Program-made: the position numbers and the translations under genes
Shown here: piece after piece, positions 24,654-32,939 of the stretch
How the letters are laid out: every line of letters begins with the position of its first letter
Numbering within the stretch: the first letter of the stretch is position 1
Origin: Thermophilibacter immobilis
GTDB taxonomy: Bacteria > Actinomycetota > Coriobacteriia > Coriobacteriales > Atopobiaceae
Direction of reading: 5' to 3'
Assembly (NCBI RefSeq): GCF_015277515.1
Contig: NZ_CP063767.1
Span: forward strand, 186,001-250,000
Length of the DNA stretch: 64,000 nucleotides
Notes under the pieces: generated by a model
Seen by the model: the letters and a program-made list of their open reading frames with translations, nothing else
What the model was told of the DNA's origin: nothing
Databases searched by the model: none

Positions 24654-25217
24654 ATGAACGTAGTGATGATCAACGGCAGTCGTCGTGCGAAGGGCTGCAC
24701 CTACACGGGGCTCGGCATCGTGTCTGACGTGCTCAGTGAGCAGGGGATCGACTCCGAGGTTGTCCACGTGACGGACGCGGACGCGGTCAGCCGCACCTTG
24801 GGGCTGCTTCCTGACGCGGATGGCCTTGTGATTGGCTCGCCGGTCTACTGGGCAGGCCCCTCGGGCGAGGCCAAGACGTTTCTCGATCTTCTCTGGGGCA
24901 GGGCGTCGCGCGATCTTCTGGCCGGGAAGCCCTGCGCCATTCTCGCCTCCGCGCGCCGCGCGGGAACCACGACCACGCTCGATGCGCTTGCCAAGTACCC
25001 CGAGTACGCCGAGATGCCGCTCGTGAGCTCGTTCTACTGGCCCCTGATCCATGGCGTCGCTGCCGAGGACGTCTTGCGCGACGAGGAGGGCGTCGAGATC
25101 CTGCGGCAGCTGGGTGCCAACATGGCGTGGATGCTTCGCTGCATCGAGGCCGGGCGCGCGGCGGGCATCGAGCTGCCAGCGGCTTCCAAGAGCGTGCAGA
25201 CGAACTTCATCCGCTAG
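24654..25217 (+). CDS. NADPH-dependent FMN reductase/flavodoxin-like protein
   Basis: 187 residues from the ATG at 24654 (AAGGAGCGCAC before it). The flavodoxin-like fold begins MNVVMINGSRRAKGCTYTGL, the FMN phosphate loop with GSRRxKGxT. GLVIGSPVYWAGPSGEAKTFLDLLWGR is the second FMN block. Such multimeric NAD(P)H oxidoreductases reduce free flavin, quinones or iron chelates in the cytoplasm. It stands alone, next to the 565-base gap before nrdB. Confidence 0.85.
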   Translation: MNVVMINGSRRAKGCTYTGLGIVSDVLSEQGIDSEVVHVTDADAVSRTLGLLPDADGLVIGSPVYWAGPSGEAKTFLDLLWGRASRDLLAGKPCAILASARRAGTTTTLDALAKYPEYAEMPLVSSFYWPLIHGVAAEDVLRDEEGVEILRQLGANMAWMLRCIEAGRAAGIELPAASKSVQTNFIR

Positions 25218-25280
25218 GACACGTGTCCGGACCCTCTGCGTAATCGCCGCCAACGACGGTTACGTTAACTTCTCGCGTCA

Positions 25281-25360
25281 CCCTCTCTGCCTGATTTCAA
25301 CGCACGTCACAATGGCCTTTCAGCAGTAGTTCCAAGCCTATGGGGATTAGGCAGAGAGGG
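25281..25360. repeat. Inverted repeat, 15-base arms
   Basis: CCCTCTCTGCCTGAT (25281-25295) and ATTAGGCAGAGAGGG (25346-25360) match at 14 of 15 positions with a 50-base loop. It resembles the ends of a small non-coding element, and no second copy was seen in this window. Confidence 0.45.
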
Positions 25361-25552
25361 AAGGTCCGTGCTGCAATCTGGCGCGCCGCTTCACGGCCGA
25401 CTGGTCTACACCAACACCGAGCCGAGCGGTGCCTTTCGCGACTACGGTGCCACGCAGGGGGGGCTTTTGCGGTCGAGAGCTCGGGGGAGAGCATCTCTGC
25501 TCGTGCTGCCCCCTGATCCCCATTGATTAAATTATTTATTTATAATCGCACT

Positions 25553-25621
25553 CGTACATAAATAATGGATGCTAGCCGTTTGTCGACTGGCGACCCGGTG
25601 TTTTATAGATATTTATGTACG
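25553..25621. repeat. AT-rich inverted repeat, 12-base perfect arms
   Basis: CGTACATAAATA (25553-25564) and TATTTATGTACG (25610-25621) are exact inverted copies. A further GACATAAATATTTTT follows at 25631. It may be an operator pair or an element end. The function is unknown. Confidence 0.45.
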
Positions 25622-25715
25622 ACCTGAGGCGACATAAATATTTTTCTTGAGGTCTTGGAGGGTTTTTGGGGTTCGAATCTAGGGATGGGGTTCCGCAGAC
25701 TCCTGCGCTGCCGAG

Positions 25716-25756
25716 AAAACCGGGGGCCGCCGCACTATGTGCAAAACGACCCCCGG
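25716..25756 (-). terminator. Rho-independent terminator of nrdB
   Basis: On the minus strand CCGGGGG-TCG pairs with CGG-CCCCCGG, and TTTTCT follows. It lies 30 bases beyond the nrdB stop. Confidence 0.75.
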
Positions 25757-25783
25757 CCAGGTTTTGATGCGTCCCCGCAGCTC

Positions 25784-26842
25784 CTACAGATCGTCCACCA
25801 GGGCCGTGGACTTGGCGTAGGCGGTAGAGCGCGCCTCGAAGAAGTCGGTCTTGACCATGTTGGCGTTGCTGTACTGGCTGACCCAGGCCATGTCGGCGGG
25901 CTCCTCGTCGTGGCCCTCGAAGAGGGTCCCAAAGCCCAGGGAGCGCCAGCGCAGGTTGCCCAGGTACAGGATGTAGTCCTCGACCATCTGGTGCGTGAGA
26001 CCGGCGATCTTGTCGTCGATCACGTACTGGCCCCAGGCGATCTCCTGGCGAATGCCCTCCTCGAGCATGCCGCGCAGCACGGCGACGTTCTCGTCGGAGA
26101 AGAGCCCGGGCTCCTCCCTCTGCAGCTCCAGGATGATGCTGCGGAAGAGCCACAGGTGCGTGTTCTCGTCGCGGTTGATGTAGCGAATCTCCTGGGCGCT
26201 GCCCGACATCTTGCCGTTTCTGGCCAGGTTGTAGAAGAACATGAACCCGGAGTAGAAGTAGACGCCCTCGAGGATGAAGTTGGCCATCATGACCTTGAGC
26301 AGCGTGAAGGCGTCCTTGTGGTCCATGAACTCGTTGTACTGGTTGCCGATGAAGGTGTTGCGCGTGAGCAGGCGCTCGTCGGTCTTCCAGAGGTAGAGAA
26401 TCTCGTTTCTCTTCTCGGGGCTGCAGATGGTGTCGAGCATGTAGGAGTAGCTCTGCGAGTGCACGCACTCCTGGAACGCCTGGATGTGCAGGCAGAGATT
26501 CACCTCGTTGGCCGTGACGTACTCGCTCACGTTGGGCAGGTTTGCGGACTGCAGGGAATCAAGAAAGATGAGAAACGAGAGAATCTTGTCGTAGGCATCC
26601 CGCTCAGCCGGCTCGAGCTTGGGATAGTCCTTGACGTCCTGCGCGAGGTTGATCTCCTCCGGAATCCAGAAGTTGTTCATCGCCTGTCGATACCAGCTCG
26701 TGGTCCAGGGATACTTCACGTTGTTGAAGTCGTTGAGGTTAGTGGTGTTGCCGCCGATCATCCGGCGGTCCCGTATATCCGTGTCCCCCTCCGGGTTGAA
26801 CAAGGGCTTGCGCGTGAGATCGAGCGGGGCTGCGTCTGTCAT
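25784..26842 (-). CDS. nrdB: Ribonucleotide reductase class I, beta (radical) subunit
   Basis: 352 residues of the four-helix di-metal carboxylate fold. Metal ligands and radical Tyr are in place: the Asp in IFLDSLQS; Glu, His and Tyr in QECVHSQSY (spaced as E115, H118, Y122 of E. coli NrdB); Glu in ANFILEGVYFYSGF; and Glu/His in RDENTHL. The C-terminal tail is short (KSTALVDDL), as needed to dock on the alpha subunit. It makes the radical that NrdA uses to reduce nucleotides. nrdA is not adjacent but lies about 1 kb upstream on the same strand, with an opposite-strand reductase gene in between. No NrdR box was found. Confidence 0.93.
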   Translation of the reverse strand: MTDAAPLDLTRKPLFNPEGDTDIRDRRMIGGNTTNLNDFNNVKYPWTTSWYRQAMNNFWIPEEINLAQDVKDYPKLEPAERDAYDKILSFLIFLDSLQSANLPNVSEYVTANEVNLCLHIQAFQECVHSQSYSYMLDTICSPEKRNEILYLWKTDERLLTRNTFIGNQYNEFMDHKDAFTLLKVMMANFILEGVYFYSGFMFFYNLARNGKMSGSAQEIRYINRDENTHLWLFRSIILELQREEPGLFSDENVAVLRGMLEEGIRQEIAWGQYVIDDKIAGLTHQMVEDYILYLGNLRWRSLGFGTLFEGHDEEPADMAWVSQYSNANMVKTDFFEARSTAYAKSTALVDDL

Positions 26843-27113
26843 GGAAAACCCCTTTTCGTGTCAAAGGAAGCACTGTCTGCACGGCCTTGCCTATCATTAA
26901 AGCATAACCCATAGGTGGGAATGCGCGTTCGGCAGAGCAGTTTTGCACGTGCCGACTTCCGTTTGGCGCGCCTCGCCGAGCTGTCCGCTCGTCGCGGCCT
27001 GTTTGACCTCCACCCGTTCAAAAGGTGCGAAGAGGGTATCCCCTTAGTATGTTGTAGAAGGTGTCCCCTGGACGGACGCCGATGTCCCGCACGAAGACAA
27101 GGAGATGTAGCAC

Positions 27114-27683
27114 ATGAGTGAAGCGAAGAAGATAGGTGTCTTGGTCGGCAGCCTCAGGAAGGCGTCCTTCAGCCGGGCTATCGCGCGCGAGATTGTGGGT
27201 ATGGCCCCGGAGGGGCTCGACATGAGCCTGGTCGACATCGATGGCCTGCCCATCTTCAACCAGGACTACGATGACGAGGGAAGGACGCCTCAGAGCTGGG
27301 TGACCTTCCGCGAGAAGGTCGCGTCGTTTGACGGGTTCCTGTTTGTCACGCCTGAATATAACCGCTCAATCCCTCCCGTTCTCAAGAACGCGCTCGATGT
27401 TGCCTCGCGACCTTATGGGCAGAACGTGTGGGCGGGCAAGCCAAGTGGAATCGTCAGCGTCTCCCCGGGCTCGCTCGGCGGTTTTGGTGCCAACCATCAC
27501 CTGCGCCAGGTCATGATGTTCCTGGACGTCCCCATGCTGCAGCAGCCCGAGGCCTACGTCCGTGAGGTAGCCTCTCTGCTCGATGACGAGGGAAGACTCA
27601 CCGACGAGTCGACGCGCTCGTTCCTCGGGCGGTACGTGGCCGCCTTTGATCGATGGGTTCACCTGGTGTCTGACGCCCGCTGA
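27114..27683 (+). CDS. NADPH-dependent FMN reductase (ChrR/SsuE-like)
   Basis: 189 residues. GVLVGSLRKASFSRAIA is the FMN-phosphate loop of the family. FVTPEYNRSIPPVLKNALDVASRP is the second signature, the flavin-ring binder. AAGGAGATGTAGCAC precedes the ATG. Such tetrameric quinone/azo/chromate reductases protect against redox-cycling compounds. It sits on the opposite strand between the two ribonucleotide reductase genes. The upstream gap 26843-27113 holds only their divergent promoters as far as can be seen. Confidence 0.9.
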   Translation: MSEAKKIGVLVGSLRKASFSRAIAREIVGMAPEGLDMSLVDIDGLPIFNQDYDDEGRTPQSWVTFREKVASFDGFLFVTPEYNRSIPPVLKNALDVASRPYGQNVWAGKPSGIVSVSPGSLGGFGANHHLRQVMMFLDVPMLQQPEAYVREVASLLDDEGRLTDESTRSFLGRYVAAFDRWVHLVSDAR

Positions 27684-27721
27684 GCCGGGTTCCGCCCGGT
27701 TGTGGGACGTTGTCGTAATTG

Positions 27722-27752
27722 GGGGGCGGGCCCAGCTGATGGGCCCGCCCCC
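27722..27752. terminator. Strong hairpin between convergent FMN reductase and nrdA
   Basis: GGGGGCGGGCCC (27722-27733) pairs with GGGCCCGCCCCC (27741-27752) in a 12-bp perfect stem with a 7-base loop. No clean T-run follows on either strand (GTTGTTCG on plus), so it may end transcription less efficiently, or protect 3' ends. Confidence 0.55.
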
Positions 27753-27810
27753 GTTGTTCGTGCGGCAAGGCCGTGCCCCCTAGAGGGCGCGGGGGTACCG
27801 GTCCGAGCGT

Positions 27811-30345
27811 CTACGAGGAGCAGCTCTCACACTCCTCGACCTCGAGCGACTTGCTTCTCACATAATAGACGGTTTTGACGCCGACCTTCCAGGCCTGCAG
27901 GTAGAGATTAAGCACCTGATGCATGGTATAGTCGTTCGTGATGTAGAGGTTCATGGACTGCGCCTGGTCGATGTGGCGCTGGCGCACGCCGGCCGCGCGC
28001 ACGCTCCAGCTCTGGTCGATGTGGTGCGCGGGCTTGTAGTACCAGTAGGTCTCGGGCGAGAGGTCGGGGGCCACGCGCGGGAGCATGGAGCCCTTCTTCT
28101 CCTCGAGGAAGAACCTGCGCATGACCGGGTCGATGCCGGGCGTGGTGCCCGAGATGATCGAGGTCGAGCTCGTGGGCGCAATGGCGAGCAGGTAGGCGTT
28201 GCGCAGGCCGTGGGTGGCCACGCGATTCGCCAGGGCCTGCCAGCGCTCGGAGTCGTAGCCGCGCTTCTCGAAGAAGGCACCCGTGGCCCAGTCGCTGCCC
28301 TCGAAGAGCGGATATGAGCCGCGCTCCTCGGCCAAGCGCTCGGAGGCGTCGATGGCATGGTAGGCGATGCGCTCGAAGACGTCGTCCACGAACGACAGGT
28401 GCCCCTCGCTCTCCCAGTCGATGCCGCGCGAGGCGAGCATGTGATGGTAGCCCGAGACGCCTAGGCCGATCGAGCGGTAGCGGCGATTGGTCAGCTTGGC
28501 ATAAGGCAGCGCATAGAAGTTGAGGTCAATCACGTTGTCCAGGGCGCGCACAGCCGTCTCGACCACGTACCCCAAGGCCTCGTCGTCCTCCACGTCCAGG
28601 TGGCCTAGGGTGAGGCTGGCCAGGTTGCAGACCACGAAGTCGCCGGGGCGCGTGGTGGTGACCACGATGGTATCTCCGTCCTCGTTCACGATCTTACGGC
28701 TGACCTCCTCGATCTGGCTCGTGTTCTGCGCGATCTCGGTGCAGAGGTTGGAGCAGTAGATGATGCCGGCCTGCGGGTTGGGGTTGGCGCGGTTGACGGT
28801 ATCGCGCATGAAGGCGAAGGGCGTGCCCGTCTCCACGGCGCTCTTGAGGACCAGGCGCACGACATCCTTGATCGTGACCACGCGCTTTTCGATACGCGGG
28901 TCGGCCACGCAGCCGCGGTAGCGGCGCTCCCACTCCTCGCCGAAGTAGTCCTCCAGGGCGTAGCCCTTCACGGTGAGAATGTCGTGCGGATCCATGAGGT
29001 ACCAGTCCTGGTCGAGGCTCTCCTCGGCCATCCTCCAGAAGAGATCCGGGTAGCACACGGCAGGGAAGACGTCGTGGGCCTTCATGCGCTCGTCGCCGTT
29101 GTTGGTGCGCAGCTGGAGGAACTCGGGCAGGTCGCGGTGCCAGACGTCCAGGTAGACGGCCACGGCTCCCTGCCGGACGCCCAGCTGGTCCACGGCCACG
29201 GCGGTGTCGTTGATGACGCGGATCCAGCGGGTGGTGCCGCCTGCCACGCCCGAAAAGCCACGGATGGAGCCGCCTGTGGCGCGAACCTTGCCCAGGTACA
29301 TGCCCATGCCGCCGCCGTACTTGGAGACCTGGGCGAAGTTGTCCACGCTGCGGTAGATGCCCGTGAGGCTGTCGGGCACGGTGTCGATGAAGCAGCTGGA
29401 GAGCTGGTGGTTGGGCTTGCGGGCGTTGCTCATCGTGGGCGTGGCCATGGTGAGCTCCAGCTTGGAGAGGGTGTCGTAGAAGCGCCGGGTCCAGTCCATG
29501 CGCGTCTCGACCGGCTCCTCCATGGCCAGGTGCAAGGCAATGCCCAAAAACATCTCCTGCGGGCTCTCGAGCGCCACGTGATCGTGGGTGCGGATGACGT
29601 AGCGCTTGAGCACGAGGTCGAGGCCTGAGTAGGTGAAGAGGTCGTCGCGCTCCGGGCGCAGAAAGCCCGCGGCCTCCTCGATCTGGGCGCGGGTGTAGCG
29701 CTCGAGGATGTAGGAGCCGTAGAGGTCCTGGTCGGTGAGGTAGCGGACCTTGTCGTAGAAGGTGGAGAGGCCGCGCTCCTCACAGGCGGACGCGAGCTCG
29801 CGGTCGAACGAGAGTGCGAGCAGGCGTCCCGCGACCATCTCCCAGCGCGGGGCGTCCTGGGTGGTGAGCTCCACGGTCGCGCGCGTGAGGGCCTCGAGGC
29901 GCTCGGCGTCATCCATGTGCGGCTTGAGGAAGGCGCGAAAGCGTCCCAGGAGGGTGGGCAGCGCGTAAGGCTCGTCGGGGAAGTCGTGCTGGACGCGGTC
30001 GAGGACGGCGTCCAGCGCGTCTGTGAGCTCGGCGTCGTCGCCGGCTGCCTCGCGCGCGATCGCCTGGCGCGCGCTGCGCAGCTCGGAGCGGCGGTGTCGG
30101 TAGAGGATGTAGCGTTTGGCCACGTCGTAGCGGCCGTGCTCCATCAGGGCGAGCTCGACGAGGTCCTGGATTCCCTCCACGCTTGCGCCGCCCGTGCCCA
30201 GCTCGTCCTCGACGGAGGCGAGAAGCGCCTCGAGCTCGCCTGCCTTGGGGGCCTCGCCCACGTCGGCGAAGGCCTTGCCCATGGCCGCGGTAATCTTGTT
30301 CGCGTCGTAGGGCTCGTTGCGCCCGTCACGCTTGACTATGTTCAT
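27811..30345 (-). CDS. nrdA: Ribonucleotide reductase class I, alpha (catalytic) subunit
   Basis: 844 residues. The N-terminal ATP-cone (IVKRDGRNEPYDANKITAAMGKAF, to about residue 90) gives allosteric on/off control. The catalytic barrel has the redox Cys in HQLSSCFIDTVPDS and the radical Cys in SNLCTEIAQNTS (N-x-C-x-E). The paired tyrosines for radical transfer lie in the C-terminal third. The tail ends VEECESCSS, whose CxxC shuttles electrons from thioredoxin or glutaredoxin. It reduces ribonucleoside diphosphates for DNA synthesis. GGAGAACGATCAC precedes the ATG. It is separated from nrdB by one opposite-strand gene. Confidence 0.95.
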   Translation of the reverse strand: MNIVKRDGRNEPYDANKITAAMGKAFADVGEAPKAGELEALLASVEDELGTGGASVEGIQDLVELALMEHGRYDVAKRYILYRHRRSELRSARQAIAREAAGDDAELTDALDAVLDRVQHDFPDEPYALPTLLGRFRAFLKPHMDDAERLEALTRATVELTTQDAPRWEMVAGRLLALSFDRELASACEERGLSTFYDKVRYLTDQDLYGSYILERYTRAQIEEAAGFLRPERDDLFTYSGLDLVLKRYVIRTHDHVALESPQEMFLGIALHLAMEEPVETRMDWTRRFYDTLSKLELTMATPTMSNARKPNHQLSSCFIDTVPDSLTGIYRSVDNFAQVSKYGGGMGMYLGKVRATGGSIRGFSGVAGGTTRWIRVINDTAVAVDQLGVRQGAVAVYLDVWHRDLPEFLQLRTNNGDERMKAHDVFPAVCYPDLFWRMAEESLDQDWYLMDPHDILTVKGYALEDYFGEEWERRYRGCVADPRIEKRVVTIKDVVRLVLKSAVETGTPFAFMRDTVNRANPNPQAGIIYCSNLCTEIAQNTSQIEEVSRKIVNEDGDTIVVTTTRPGDFVVCNLASLTLGHLDVEDDEALGYVVETAVRALDNVIDLNFYALPYAKLTNRRYRSIGLGVSGYHHMLASRGIDWESEGHLSFVDDVFERIAYHAIDASERLAEERGSYPLFEGSDWATGAFFEKRGYDSERWQALANRVATHGLRNAYLLAIAPTSSTSIISGTTPGIDPVMRRFFLEEKKGSMLPRVAPDLSPETYWYYKPAHHIDQSWSVRAAGVRQRHIDQAQSMNLYITNDYTMHQVLNLYLQAWKVGVKTVYYVRSKSLEVEECESCSS

Positions 30346-30712
30346 GTGATCGTTCTCCTGTCATCTTGTGTGGCTGACGCAATGATAGTTGATAAGTGGC
30401 AATTTAGGGACGAAAACCCCATGGATGGTGTCTTTATAGCTTTCTCCCACATCCTCTTGTGGCCATTCTTACGGATTTGGGTTAGTGGTACCGGCCGTGC
30501 AGAGGAGCCACGTCGCCCTATGCCGGTCTTTTGCCAGAGGACGATTCTTTCGTAGCCACGAGTGAACCCAAACCCCGATTTGAGTTTGGGTTCACCCGAC
30601 GGCGCCAAATCATACGAAACGAAATTAAAAGCGGGGTTATCTGCACTTTTGTAGGAAGTGTACTCAACGGGATCGCCGCCGCAAACCCAAACCCGAAAGG
30701 CCGGGGACGGCG
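30346..30712. repeat. Gene-free stretch with TTTGGGTT hairpins
   Basis: Between nrdA and recQ. GTGAACCCAAAC (30562-30573) pairs exactly with GTTTGGGTTCAC (30584-30595). Related strings, CGGATTTGGGTTAG near 30474 and, in reverse, CAAACCCAAACCCG near 30680, bracket it. The whole, about 30470-30695, looks like a compound element with nested inverted ends. The middle, 30600-30660, is AT-rich. No gene is supported. Confidence 0.5.
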
Positions 30713-32599
30713 TCACGACTGCGCGGCGTTGATGCGCCCCAGGAAGGCATCGCCGTAGCGCTCTGCCTTCTTGGCGCCCACGCCCGAGACGCCCAGGAGC
30801 TCCTCGGTCGTGCGAGGGCGCTTGGCGCACAGGTCGACGAGGGTCGTGTTGTTGAAGATGAAGTACGCGGGGACGCCCTGCTCGCGGGCGAGCTCGCCGC
30901 GCAGCTCCGCGAGACGCTCGTAGAGCTCCTGGCCGGCGGCGTCGAGTTCCGAGACGTCTGCGGCGGCGCGGGTCTTCTCGCGCGCGGGTGCCCAGGAGGA
31001 GCGCTCCGCCCGTGGCGCACCCTGGGTGACCTTGAGCATGAGGGGGGCGTCCCAGGGGGCCTCTCGGCGCAGGAATCCTCTGGCCGCGCCGGAGAGCCCC
31101 AGCGTGGGATAGGTGCCGCCCGAGCGCGTGAGCACGCCGCGAAAGACCAGCTCGTCGATGAGCTGGCGCAGGCGACGGGCGGGAACGTCGCGCATGATGC
31201 CGTAGGTGGACAGGGTGTCAAAGCCGCGCCGGCAGATCTTCTCGGCACGAGAGCCGCGCAGCACGTCCACCACGGCGGCGGCCCCGGCGCTCTGGCCGCG
31301 CTGGGCGATGCGCGCCACGCAGCTCACCACCTTGAGGGCGTCGGTGGTGGCGTCCACCTCGTCGAAGCTGGTCAGGCAGTTCGAGCAGTTGTCGCAGTAT
31401 GCGGGCGCCTCCTCACCAAAGTAGCGCAGGATGTGGGCGCGCAGGCAGTCGGTCGTGGTGGCGTAGAAGACCATCTGGCGCAGGCGTCGCTCGTCATGCT
31501 CGTGCAGCTCGGCGGCCTGCCCGGCCGTGAGGTCGTCGCGCTCGCTTCTGTCCAGGAGAAACTCAGCGGTGTGGACGTCGGCGGGGGAGTAGAGCAGCAG
31601 GCACTCGGCGCGCGTGCCGTCGCGTCCGGCGCGGCCCGCCTCCTGGTAGTAGTTCTCCAGCGAGAGGGACAGGTTGTAGTGGACCACATAGCTCACGTTG
31701 GACTTGTCGATGCCCATGCCAAAGGCGTTGGTGGCCACCATGATGCGCCGGCGGTCGTAGAGGAAGTCCTCCTGGTTGCGCTCGCGCTCGGCGGCCGAGA
31801 GCCCGGCGTGGTAGCGCGTGGCAAGAAGACCCTCGTCGCAGAGGGCGTCGCACACCTCCTCGACGGCGTGGCGGCTCGAGCAGTAGACGATGCCGGAGAG
31901 CTCGGAACGCTCGCGGGCAAAGGACACGAGGGCGCGGTCCTTCTCGGCGCGGCCGCGAGGCCGCTCGACGGCAAAGGAGAGGTTGGGGCGGTCGAAGCTC
32001 GCCACCACCACGAGGGGGCTCGCGAGGTCGAGCGCACCTGCGATGTCGTCGCGGACGGCGCGGGTGGCCGTGGCCGTGAGCGCCATGACGGGCGGGCGCG
32101 CGGGCAACGCGTGCACGAAGTCAATGATTCGCTGGTAGCTGGGTCTAAAGTCGTTTCCCCACTGGGAGATGCAGTGGGCCTCGTCCACGGCGAGAAGGCT
32201 TACCCCGCAGCTGGCGGCAACCTCGAGGAAGCGCTGGTCGTCGAGGCGCTCGGGGGCCACGTAGACCAGGCTCAGCGCGCCCGCGGCCATGGCGCTCAGC
32301 ACGTCGGCGCGCTCCTGGGCACCCAGAGCCGAGTTGAGACAACTCGCGGCCACGCCCGACTGGCGCAGAGCCCCTACCTGGTCGGCCATGAGCGAGATGA
32401 GCGGCGAGACCACGACCGTGAGGCCGCCGAGCATGAGGGCCGGAATCTGGTAGCAGATCGATTTTCCGGCCGAGGTGGGCATGACAGCGAGCACGTCTCT
32501 GCCGGCGAGCGCTGCGTCGATGATCTGAGCCTGGTGGGGCCGAAACGCCTCGTAGCCAAAGGTCTCCTTGAGCACCTGGGCGGGCGTGATCTGCGGCAT
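30713..32599 (-). CDS. recQ: ATP-dependent DNA helicase RecQ
   Basis: 628 residues. The superfamily 2 core has motif I VMPTSAGKS (T-S-A-GKS where T-G-x-GKS is common), DEAH motif AVDEAHCISQWGNDFRPSY, TATAT, and motif VI YYQEAGRAGRDG. The RecQ zinc domain follows (AYCDNCSNC). A winged helix comes next, and an HRDC domain ends the protein (ELYERLAELRGELAREQGVPAYFIFNNTTLVDLCAKRPRTTEELLGVSGVGAKKAERYG). It unwinds forked and recombination DNA in repair. The promoter region contains four copies of a 16-bp repeat. Confidence 0.95.
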   Translation of the reverse strand: MPQITPAQVLKETFGYEAFRPHQAQIIDAALAGRDVLAVMPTSAGKSICYQIPALMLGGLTVVVSPLISLMADQVGALRQSGVAASCLNSALGAQERADVLSAMAAGALSLVYVAPERLDDQRFLEVAASCGVSLLAVDEAHCISQWGNDFRPSYQRIIDFVHALPARPPVMALTATATRAVRDDIAGALDLASPLVVVASFDRPNLSFAVERPRGRAEKDRALVSFARERSELSGIVYCSSRHAVEEVCDALCDEGLLATRYHAGLSAAERERNQEDFLYDRRRIMVATNAFGMGIDKSNVSYVVHYNLSLSLENYYQEAGRAGRDGTRAECLLLYSPADVHTAEFLLDRSERDDLTAGQAAELHEHDERRLRQMVFYATTTDCLRAHILRYFGEEAPAYCDNCSNCLTSFDEVDATTDALKVVSCVARIAQRGQSAGAAAVVDVLRGSRAEKICRRGFDTLSTYGIMRDVPARRLRQLIDELVFRGVLTRSGGTYPTLGLSGAARGFLRREAPWDAPLMLKVTQGAPRAERSSWAPAREKTRAAADVSELDAAGQELYERLAELRGELAREQGVPAYFIFNNTTLVDLCAKRPRTTEELLGVSGVGAKKAERYGDAFLGRINAAQS

Positions 32600-32691
32600 G
32601 CGACAAGCTCCTTGGGACGTGGCGGACGGCTGTTTATTGTGCGCCTCGGTCGTGGATTTTATGGCAACGAGAGGGGATGTGTCTCAGAGGT

Positions 32692-32891
32692 GCCGCATAT
32701 GCCCCGCCTTGTGGCAGGGAGAAGTGCGCAGCGGGGCACATGCGGCATTCCACAACCGAGAAACACTGTAAGCGCCCCGCGCAACGAGGAAGCTTATGCG
32801 TAGCGGGGCACATGCGGCGATTTTGTTGAGAGTGACGCGGCGATTGCCCCGCCGGGCAGAGCGGACCCTGGCTATGCGGGGCGCATGCGGC
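32692..32891. repeat. Four copies of a 16-bp GCGGGGC-AY-ATGCGGC repeat
   Basis: GCGGGGCACATGCGGC is at 32731-32746 and 32803-32818, GCGGGGCGCATGCGGC at 32876-32891, and the inverted GCCGCATATGCCCCGC at 32692-32707. The three direct copies are 72-73 bases apart, which suggests a roughly 72-base larger unit. They fill the 340-base gene-free gap (32600-32939) upstream of recQ. They may be a REP-type array or regulator sites. Confidence 0.6.
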
Positions 32892-32939
32892 ACTTCTCGG
32901 CTACTGCGTGCCGCACTGTCCTGTCAGGCGCCTGCGAGC

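Larger units (their letters stand above)
25218..25715. other. Gene-free 500-base stretch with AT-rich core and inverted repeats
   Basis: No supportable gene. The left part carries an inverted repeat (25281-25360). The centre, about 25530-25640, is AT-rich and carries a second inverted repeat (25553-25621). A GGTTCGAATC string at 25672-25681 resembles a tRNA T-loop, but no tRNA can be built around it. The composition differs from neighbours, so it may be an old insertion site. Confidence 0.4.

Noticed and set aside
25672-25681. tRNA T-loop-like GGTTCGAATC
   Set aside because: No acceptor, D or anticodon stems can be built around it; kept only as a possible att-like remnant.
30342-30830. 162-codon minus-strand frame between nrdA and recQ
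   Set aside because: Runs through hairpin repeats and has no recognisable domain.
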